Below are positions 6,164-11,382 of a stretch of 11,382 nt of DNA, piece after piece. The notes beneath the pieces are model-generated. The model was not told where the DNA came from and made no database searches. It saw only the letters and a program-made list of their open reading frames with translations. The position numbers were made by a program, and so were the translations under genes. Numbering within the stretch: position 1 is the stretch's first letter; each line of letters opens with the position of its first letter. The stretch is from an uncultured Oscillospiraceae bacterium (GTDB lineage Bacteria > Bacillota > Clostridia > Oscillospirales > Oscillospiraceae), in contig CAJOCV010000094.1 in the NCBI GenBank assembly GCA_905233785.1, forward strand, positions 1 to 11,382. Direction: 5' to 3'.

Positions 6164-8653
6164 TTGGAGCGGAGGCCGCAGGGAAGAGAAAAATATGTAA
6201 CCAATCACAGCAAGGGCGTCAAACGCCGCGGCGAGGGGCTCAACATGGGCTCCGTCGGTGGGGAAGAGACACGCCCGGGCTTCGGCGCGCGGCAGCGCGC
6301 AAACGATAACGGCGGCAGACCGACGCGCGCAGGCGGCAGCCGCGGCCTGATCGGCATCATCGCGGCCGCCATTTTGCTGCTCGGCGGCGGGGGCGGGCTG
6401 TTTTCCTCCGGCGTCCTCGGCGGGGAGAGCGACAGCTACTCCTACTCCGCGCCCTCCGGCGGCTACAGCAGCGACAGCTTTGACAGCCTGTTTGGATCCT
6501 CCTACGACAGCTATGACCCCTACGCGAGCCTGTTTGGTTCGTCCGCAGGCGGCGGTACGGCTTCCACTTCCTCCGGCGGGACGAGTTATGTAAACACAAA
6601 CTCCGCATCGCTGAGCAGCGATGTGGCCGCCGGCTCCCGCGCAAAGCGCACCGTCATCCTGGGGAACGGTCAGGACACGGTGACAGTCATGGTCTATATG
6701 TGCGGCACCGATCTGGAATCCCGCAGCGCCATGGCAACCAAGGATCTCATCGAGATGACCAAGGCCACGCTCTCAGACAAGGTAAATGTGATCGTCTATA
6801 CCGGCGGCTGCACCCGCTGGAACAACCAGATCATGTCCAACAGCGTAAACCAGATCTACAAGGTGGAAAACGGGCAGCTGCGCCGCCTGGTGTCCGACGC
6901 AGGCAGCGTCTCGATGACCAAGCCCGAGACGCTTACTTCCTTCATCCAGTGGTGCGCGGAGAATTACCCCGCCGACCGCAATGAGCTGATCCTCTGGGAT
7001 CACGGCGGCGGCTCGGTGAGCGGCTACGGCTACGATCAGAAGTTCCAGTCGAGCGGCTCCATGACCCTTGCGGGCATTAACACCGCGCTTCGTGACGCGG
7101 GCGTGAGCTTTGACTTTGTGGGCTTTGACGCCTGCCTGATGGCGACGGTGGAGACCGGCTTGATGCTCGATCCCTACGCCGACTACCTGATCGCCTCGGA
7201 GGAGACGGAGCCGGGCATCGGCTGGTACTACACAGACTGGCTTACGAAGCTTTCCGCCGACAGCTCCATGCCCACCGCGCAGATCGGCAAAAACATCGTG
7301 GACGACTTTGTCTCCACCTGCCAGAGCCAGACGCGCGGCCAGTCCGCGACGCTCTCGGTGGTGGATCTGGCGGAGCTTGCGCACACCGTCCCCGCAAAGC
7401 TCAAGGCCTTCTCGCAGTCCATCAGCGCGCTGGTGAATGAGGGGAGCTATCGGCAGGTCTCCACCGCGCGCAACAACAGCCGCGAGTTTGCCCGCAGCAC
7501 GATGATCGACCAGATCGACCTGGTGCACTTTGCCAAGAATCTGGGTACGGCGGAGGGCAGGGCGCTGGCGGACGCGCTGCAGGGCGCGGTGAAGTATAAC
7601 CGCACGAGCGCGGATATGAGCAATTCCTACGGCCTGTCCATCTATTTTCCCTATCGCAAGGCCGGCAGTGTGGATTCCGCTATCCAGACCTACAACGCCA
7701 TCGGCCTGGACGCAAGCTACGCCCAGTGTATCCGCGACTTTGCGAGCCTTGAGGTCTCCGGCCAGGCGGTCACCGGCGGCAGCAGCAACCCCTACGCCTC
7801 CCTCTGGGGCGGCGGCAGCGGCTCAAGCTCCGGCTATTCCGCCTATGACGGCAGCGACATGATCTCCGGCCTGCTGGACGCCTTCCTCAGCGGCGGCTAC
7901 GGCAGTATCGAGGGCTTGAACGGCGGCAACACGGACTTCTTCTTCGGCCGCTCCATGAGCACCGAGGACACCGTTGCCTATCTTGCAGACAACCGCTTTG
8001 ACGCGGCCTCCCTCGCCTGGACGCGCAACCGCGACGGTGAGCTTGTGATCGCCCTGCCGGAGGAGCAGTGGGCGCTCGTAGAGGGGCTTGACCTCAATCT
8101 GTTCGTGGACGACGGCGGCGGCTATATCGACATGGGCTACGATAACGTCTATTCCTTCGACGCGGATGGGAACCTTCTTGCCCCCACAGATGATACCTGG
8201 CTTGCCGTAAACGGTCAGCCCGTGGCCTACTACCACGAGAACACCTCCGGCGAGGGGAAGGAGACGGTCATCACCGGGCGTATTCCCGCCCTGCTCAACG
8301 GCGACTATGTGCATCTTCTCGTGCGCTTTGACGCGGACAATCCGCGCGGCGCTATCGTGGGCGCCCGCAGCGTCTACCCCGAAGGGGAGACGCAGACTGT
8401 GGCCAAGAGCTGGCTCGACCCGGACAGCGAGGAGCCTGTCACACTGCGCGTAGGGGATCGGATCGACTTTCTCTGCGATTACTACCGCTATGACGGCAGC
8501 TTTGACAACAGCTATTTCCTGGGCGAGCCTATGACCGTGACGGCGAACATGGAGCTCTCCAATGTTCCCGTGAACGCGCCTGTGTCCCTCTGCTACCGCT
8601 TTACCGACCTCTATCAGCAGCATTACTGGACGCCTGTACTCAATGGATCATGA
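6164..8653 (+). CDS. Clostripain-like C11 family cysteine protease, membrane-anchored
   Basis: This is a caspase-fold (clan CD) peptidase of the clostripain family, predicted to act outside the cell. From TTG 6164 it has 829 residues. A basic cytoplasmic tail (1-58) contains GREKYVT and GVKRRGEGL, which I recall as a conserved N-terminal block of related clostridial proteins. One hydrophobic segment follows at about 60-84, then a Gly/Ser/Tyr-rich linker (85-165). The C11 domain starts at VTVMVYMCGTDLESR (about residue 172). Catalytic residues are His280 in ILWDHGGG and Cys324 in FDACLMA, with SEETEPGIGW downstream. A second Gly/Ser linker (about 535-600) precedes a C-terminal region of about 230 residues of unknown function. 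Starting at TTG keeps the conserved tail and has GAGG 9 nt upstream; ATG 6245 would lose it. The motif PYASL(F/W)G recurs in both linkers. Clostripains favour cleavage after Arg, and this is likely but unproven here. Confidence 0.9.
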   Translation: MERRPQGREKYVTNHSKGVKRRGEGLNMGSVGGEETRPGFGARQRANDNGGRPTRAGGSRGLIGIIAAAILLLGGGGGLFSSGVLGGESDSYSYSAPSGGYSSDSFDSLFGSSYDSYDPYASLFGSSAGGGTASTSSGGTSYVNTNSASLSSDVAAGSRAKRTVILGNGQDTVTVMVYMCGTDLESRSAMATKDLIEMTKATLSDKVNVIVYTGGCTRWNNQIMSNSVNQIYKVENGQLRRLVSDAGSVSMTKPETLTSFIQWCAENYPADRNELILWDHGGGSVSGYGYDQKFQSSGSMTLAGINTALRDAGVSFDFVGFDACLMATVETGLMLDPYADYLIASEETEPGIGWYYTDWLTKLSADSSMPTAQIGKNIVDDFVSTCQSQTRGQSATLSVVDLAELAHTVPAKLKAFSQSISALVNEGSYRQVSTARNNSREFARSTMIDQIDLVHFAKNLGTAEGRALADALQGAVKYNRTSADMSNSYGLSIYFPYRKAGSVDSAIQTYNAIGLDASYAQCIRDFASLEVSGQAVTGGSSNPYASLWGGGSGSSSGYSAYDGSDMISGLLDAFLSGGYGSIEGLNGGNTDFFFGRSMSTEDTVAYLADNRFDAASLAWTRNRDGELVIALPEEQWALVEGLDLNLFVDDGGGYIDMGYDNVYSFDADGNLLAPTDDTWLAVNGQPVAYYHENTSGEGKETVITGRIPALLNGDYVHLLVRFDADNPRGAIVGARSVYPEGETQTVAKSWLDPDSEEPVTLRVGDRIDFLCDYYRYDGSFDNSYFLGEPMTVTANMELSNVPVNAPVSLCYRFTDLYQQHYWTPVLNGS

Positions 8654-8714
8654 ATTTTCTTTGCAATAAGCGGCGAAATTTCCGGAATTTGGTCAAAAGT
8701 TAAGAGAAATTATG

Positions 8715-8743
8715 TTTCCTTTTTTGAAAAGCTGTGTTATAGT
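8715..8743 (+). promoter_or_regulatory. Extended -10 promoter for the SH3b lipoprotein gene
   Basis: TATAGT (8738-8743) is preceded by TG at 8735-8736, forming an extended -10 element. A weak -35 TTTCCT lies at 8715-8720 with 17-bp spacing. The surrounding sequence is sharply AT-rich compared with both flanking genes. Start of transcription would be near 8750, giving a leader of about 50 nt. Confidence 0.55.
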
Positions 8744-8802
8744 AATATCTTGTAGAAAAGTATAAAAGTAAGGAACCATTACATACAGCAGGAGGTATTC
8801 CC

Positions 8803-9450
8803 ATGAAGAGAAAGATTGCGCTGATTCTGGTTCTTGCGCTGGCTCTGGCGCTCTGCGCCTGCGGCGGGCGCAGTCAGCAGTCTGACCAGGCGCAGGAGCA
8901 GAACGCGCAGAACGCCGCTCTGGACGGCGCAAACGTCGGCGAGACGGCAACGCCGACACCTGTCGTCGTTACGCCCACCGTCGTGGTCACGGCCTTCCCC
9001 GTCCCGTCCTCCACGCCCGCGCCGACGCCCACCATCGCGCCGACGCCCACCGTTGCGCCCACCCCCGCGCCGGACGGCTACGCGGCTCCCACCGCCACCG
9101 CCACGGATAAGGAGAAGGAGAACGGCCACTACGCCTATGTCCAGGGCTCCGGCATCAATGTGCGCGCCGAGGCAAGCTCCGGCGATACGCCCATCATCGA
9201 CGTGGTCAATCTGGGCGACCGCGTGCTGGTTCTCGGGGAGGAGAATGGCTGGAGCAAGGTCATCTTCAACAACAAGGTGGGCTATATCTATTCGCCCTTC
9301 CTCGGCGTCAACTATCCCGTGCAGAACCAGATCGTTCCCAATACGCCCGCCAATGAGGGCAACGCCACCATCATTGATCCCAACGGCAACGCAAGCCTGA
9401 TTGGCGGCGACGACTCCGGCAGCGGCACCGGCGTGATCGTGCTCGGATAA
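8803..9450 (+). CDS. SH3b-domain lipoprotein with Thr/Pro-rich linker
   Basis: This is a predicted surface lipoprotein of 215 residues. A type II signal peptide (basic MKRK, then Leu/Ala-rich) ends in the lipobox LCAC, with Cys20 as the lipidated residue. A Gln/Asn-rich stretch (24-40) and a low-complexity linker with repeated PTPT/APTP units (about 50-100) would hold the domain away from the membrane. A bacterial SH3 domain spans about 110-169 (GSGINVRAEASSGD, VLVLGEENGWSKV, GYIYSPFLG). Such domains commonly bind cell-wall peptides, but no catalytic domain is present, so a wall-binding or sensing role is inferred. The tail (170-215) is rich in Asn, Gly and Asp. AGGAGG (about 8790-8795) precedes the ATG. 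The gene follows the C11 protease by 149 bp but has its own promoter, and ends with double stop codons TAA-TAG. Confidence 0.88.
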   Translation: MKRKIALILVLALALALCACGGRSQQSDQAQEQNAQNAALDGANVGETATPTPVVVTPTVVVTAFPVPSSTPAPTPTIAPTPTVAPTPAPDGYAAPTATATDKEKENGHYAYVQGSGINVRAEASSGDTPIIDVVNLGDRVLVLGEENGWSKVIFNNKVGYIYSPFLGVNYPVQNQIVPNTPANEGNATIIDPNGNASLIGGDDSGSGTGVIVLG

Positions 9451-9454
9451 TAGA

Positions 9455-9486
9455 AGAAAAACGCCCCTTGACAGGGGCGTTTTTCT
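9455..9486 (+). terminator. Rho-independent terminator after the SH3b lipoprotein gene
   Basis: A perfect 13-bp stem pairs 9455-9467 (AGAAAAACGCCCC) with 9474-9486 around the 6-nt loop TTGACA. The five T in the 3' arm (9480-9484) provide the U-tract, and the matching A-tract makes it potentially bidirectional. It starts 5 bp after the stop codon. Confidence 0.9.
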
Positions 9487-9496
9487 ATGCTATCTT
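9468..9496 (+). promoter_or_regulatory. Promoter of the GntR-ABC operon, overlapping the terminator
   Basis: A consensus -35 TTGACA (9468-9473) is exactly the loop of the preceding terminator. After 17 bp comes TATCTT (9491-9496), with TG at 9488-9489 making an extended -10. Transcription would start near 9503, at the edge of the candidate operator. Confidence 0.7.
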
Positions 9497-9500
9497 AACT

Positions 9501-9519
9501 GTGTTAGTAGTGTTAATAC
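9501..9519. promoter_or_regulatory. Candidate GntR (YtrA-type) operator
   Basis: GTGTTA (9501-9506) and TAATAC (9514-9519) form an inverted repeat with one mismatch around a 7-bp spacer. A direct copy of GTGTTA at 9510-9515 overlaps it, and TTAAC/GTTAA also form an outer pair (9496-9500 with 9512-9516). It covers the predicted transcription start, which suits repression by the GntR protein encoded 23 bp downstream. The assignment is inferred. Confidence 0.5.
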
Positions 9520-9541
9520 GGATAGGAGGGAGGAATGCCGG

Positions 9542-9904
9542 ATGATCCAGATCAATTTCCGGGATGCGCGGCCGATCTATGAGCAGGTGCGGGACGGCTT
9601 TCGGCAGCTCATTCTCACAGATGCGCTGCCCGCGGACAGCAAGATGCCATCGGTGCGGGAGCTGGCAAGCCAGCTTACCATCAACCCGAATACCATCCAG
9701 CGCGCCTACCGCGAGCTGGAGGCGGAGGGCTATATCGTCTCGGTGCCGGGACGGGGGAGCTTTGTGCGCGAGCGCGGCGACGCCGCGGCGGCGCGGAAGA
9801 AGGAGCTTTTGGAGAAATTCGACGCGCTCACGGCGGAGCTCAGGCTGCTGGGCGTTACGGACGAAGAGCTGAAAGAACATATAAGGGGGGAGAGCCATGA
9901 TTGA
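9542..9904 (+). CDS. GntR-family transcriptional regulator, YtrA subfamily
   Basis: This is a small repressor-type DNA-binding protein of 120 residues. The N-terminal winged helix-turn-helix covers about residues 10-76: PIYEQVRDGFRQLI, KMPSVRELASQL, NPNTIQRAYRELEAEGY and the wing VPGRGSFV. The remaining ~40 residues form a short helical dimerisation tail (KKELLEKFDALTAEL), not a large effector domain, which is the mark of the YtrA subfamily. Such regulators usually repress their own operon with an ABC transporter and respond to cell-envelope stress or antimicrobial compounds. The ATG follows GGAGGGAGGA (9525-9534) with a 7-nt gap. An ATG at 9535 is out of frame and soon stops. The stop overlaps the ATPase start by 8 bp, which implies translational coupling. 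Confidence 0.93.
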   Translation: MIQINFRDARPIYEQVRDGFRQLILTDALPADSKMPSVRELASQLTINPNTIQRAYRELEAEGYIVSVPGRGSFVRERGDAAAARKKELLEKFDALTAELRLLGVTDEELKEHIRGESHD

Positions 9905-10790
9905 AGTCAGGAACGTCACCAAGCGCTTTGATGGTTTTACCGCGCTGGACGATCTGAGCATCACCGTGCCGACGGGCGCGGTCTACGGTCTTGTGGGGCC
10001 GAACGGCGCGGGCAAGTCCACGCTCATTCGCCACCTCGCGGGCATTTACCGCCAGGATCGAGGGGAAGTGCTCATCGACGGGGAGCCGATTTTTGATAAC
10101 CCGGCGGTGAAGAGCCGCGTTGCCTACATACCCGACGAGATCTTCTATTACACCCAGGCCACGATCCGGGACATGATGCGCTTTTACCGGGATGTGTATC
10201 CGCGCTTTGACACGGCCTGCTTTGAAAAGCTGGGCGAGGCCTTTGCCCTCGATCAGAAGCGGCCTATGCGCAAGCTCTCCAAGGGGCAGCAGAAGCAGGC
10301 GGCTTTCTGGCTTGCCCTCGCCCAGCGGCCGGAGATCGTCATTCTCGACGAGCCGGTGGACGGGCTCGACCCCGTGATGCGCCGCCAGGTCTGGAGCCTG
10401 CTGCTGGCGGACGTGGCGGAGCGGGGAACGACGGTGCTCGTCTCGTCCCACAATCTGCGGGAGCTGGAGGATGTTTGTGACCATGTGGGGATTATGAACC
10501 GGGGCAAACTGCTCCTGGAGCGCAGCCTGAGCGAGCTGCAGGATAACATCGTGAAGCTTCAGCTTGCCTTCGCGGAGGATACGGAGCTGCCAAACGAGCT
10601 CACGATCCTGCATCAGAGCCGGACCGGGCGCTTACAGCAGCTCATTCTGCGCGGAAAAGCGGACGAAATCAGCGCACGCCTTGCGCTCTTAAACCCGCTG
10701 TTTCTCGACGTGCTGCCCCTGAGTCTGGAGGAGATATTTATTTACGAGCTGGGAGGTGCCGAGCATGAAGTCAAGGACATCGTTCTTTAA
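9897..10790 (+). CDS. ABC transporter ATP-binding protein (YtrB-like)
   Basis: This is the nucleotide-binding subunit of an ABC transporter, cytoplasmic and membrane-associated, 297 residues. Walker A is GPNGAGKST with Lys40. The signature motif is LSKGQQKQ (from residue 127), with Lys in place of the usual second Gly of LSGGQ, a variant common in this group. Walker B is IVILDEP with Asp151 and Glu152, followed by the D-loop GLDP, and the H-loop His185 sits in VSSHNL. The C-terminal ~80 residues after the ATPase core (from about 218) probably contact the permease. The start overlaps the GntR gene, and the 3' end overlaps the permease by 26 bp. This subfamily is generally an exporter or an antibiotic-stress module; the substrate cannot be told from the sequence. 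Confidence 0.95.
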   Translation: MIEVRNVTKRFDGFTALDDLSITVPTGAVYGLVGPNGAGKSTLIRHLAGIYRQDRGEVLIDGEPIFDNPAVKSRVAYIPDEIFYYTQATIRDMMRFYRDVYPRFDTACFEKLGEAFALDQKRPMRKLSKGQQKQAAFWLALAQRPEIVILDEPVDGLDPVMRRQVWSLLLADVAERGTTVLVSSHNLRELEDVCDHVGIMNRGKLLLERSLSELQDNIVKLQLAFAEDTELPNELTILHQSRTGRLQQLILRGKADEISARLALLNPLFLDVLPLSLEEIFIYELGGAEHEVKDIVL

Positions 10791-11382
10791 TCCGGGCGTC
10801 GCCAAAAACCTGTTGCGCCGCTGCTGGCCGGTGTGGGCGGCCTATCTGGCTTTCCTGCTGCTGTTGTGGCCGATCGCGTCCCTGCAGCGGGTGCAGGACT
10901 ATTCGGATACGCTTAACCGCGTCAATGTTTTGGACTATATCATGGCTACGATCGGCGAGTCGATGGTGGTGATCGCGTTTTTCGCCGCGATCGTCACCGT
11001 GATGCTGATGTACAGCTACCTCTACAACAACCGCGGCTGCGGCATGATGAACAGCCTGCCGCTCACGCGCACGACGCTGTTCTTCACGGCCTGGCTCACG
11101 GGGCTTGTGCCGCTGCTGCTCTGCGATGTGCTCGCAGCGGCGCTGTGCCTGCCCTTCGTGGCGGGGAGCTATCTCAGCCTTCGCATTCTGGGGCTGCTGC
11201 TTCTGGTGACCCTGTTCAGCAATATCGCCTTTTACGGCTTCGCGGTCTTCTGCGCCATGCTTACGGGCAGCGGCCTCATTCTGCCGCTGGTATACGCGGT
11301 GCTGAACTTTACCGCGGTTGTGGCGGAATCGGCGACGCGCTTTGTGCTCAGCAAGCTGCTCTTCGGCATGAGCCCGGACGGC
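10765..11382 (+). CDS. ABC transporter permease, ABC-2 type (3' end beyond window)
   Basis: This frame is open to the last base, giving 206 residues without a stop. It starts at ATG 10765 within the end of the ATPase gene, with GGGAGG (10751-10756) 8 nt upstream. The sequence begins MKSRTSFFNPGVAKNLLRR, a basic tail typical of such clostridial permeases. A first membrane segment (about 22-40) and an external loop follow, then a second segment (about 64-86), the cytoplasmic motif NSLPLTRTTLF, and further hydrophobic segments at about 108-130, 136-160 and 163-190. It should pair with the upstream ATPase to form the transporter. The missing part cannot be judged. Confidence 0.9.
   Translation, partial: MKSRTSFFNPGVAKNLLRRCWPVWAAYLAFLLLLWPIASLQRVQDYSDTLNRVNVLDYIMATIGESMVVIAFFAAIVTVMLMYSYLYNNRGCGMMNSLPLTRTTLFFTAWLTGLVPLLLCDVLAAALCLPFVAGSYLSLRILGLLLLVTLFSNIAFYGFAVFCAMLTGSGLILPLVYAVLNFTAVVAESATRFVLSKLLFGMSPDG

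Noticed and set aside
6773..7528. A 251-codon minus-strand frame inside the C11 protease gene, with a similar one at 7823-8623
   Set aside because: GC-rich coding sequence commonly leaves long open antisense frames; no motif, start site or independent evidence supports either.
8834..9400. A 188-codon Arg/Pro-rich frame overlapping the SH3b lipoprotein gene
   Set aside because: It is an alternative frame of the Thr/Pro repeat coding sequence; the lipoprotein frame has a signal peptide, lipobox, domain and ribosome binding site.

Overview
The window looks like a chromosomal segment of a gut-type Clostridia bacterium, probably Oscillospiraceae/Ruminococcaceae-like. This rests on: parA-parB directly followed by serS, an origin-proximal order seen in Firmicutes; a clostripain-type (C11) protease with a Gly/Ser-rich linker; a lipoprotein with a Thr-Pro linker and an SH3b domain; and a YtrA-type GntR/ABC operon. 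Genus cannot be fixed from the sequence alone. No rRNA, tRNA, CRISPR array or recognisable transposase was seen.

Region 1 (1-3374, + strand) holds housekeeping genes of mixed codon use: the 3' part of parA (soj), parB (spo0J), seryl-tRNA synthetase and mscL. They are tightly spaced, each with a clear Shine-Dalgarno site, and probably form one transcription unit. A strong hairpin with a T-run lies about 120 bp after mscL.

Region 2 (3375-4536) has no convincing gene. It contains a large nested inverted-repeat structure. Two near-identical hairpins (3494-3528 and 4353-4387) flank a roughly 560-bp imperfect palindrome (3729-4289, axis near 4003) whose arms match at 48 of 64 positions in the best ungapped stretch. 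It resembles a non-autonomous mobile or dispersed repeat, or a large structured RNA. This is the least explained part of the window.

Region 3 (4537-6047, - strand) is a hybrid histidine kinase whose receiver domain is broken. A deletion of about 45-50 bp near 4640-4648 shifts the frame and stops the protein at 4629, while the rest of the receiver remains readable in another frame down to 4537.

Region 4 (6164-9486, + strand, GC-rich) encodes a membrane-anchored C11 cysteine protease of about 830 residues and, from its own extended -10 promoter, an SH3b lipoprotein ended by a perfect 13-bp terminator hairpin. Both products are predicted to act at the cell surface.

Region 5 (9468-11382, + strand, running off the end) is a GntR(YtrA)-ABC ATPase-permease operon with overlapping genes. 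Its promoter -35 box lies in the loop of the preceding terminator, and an inverted repeat typical of an autorepressor operator sits at the predicted transcription start.
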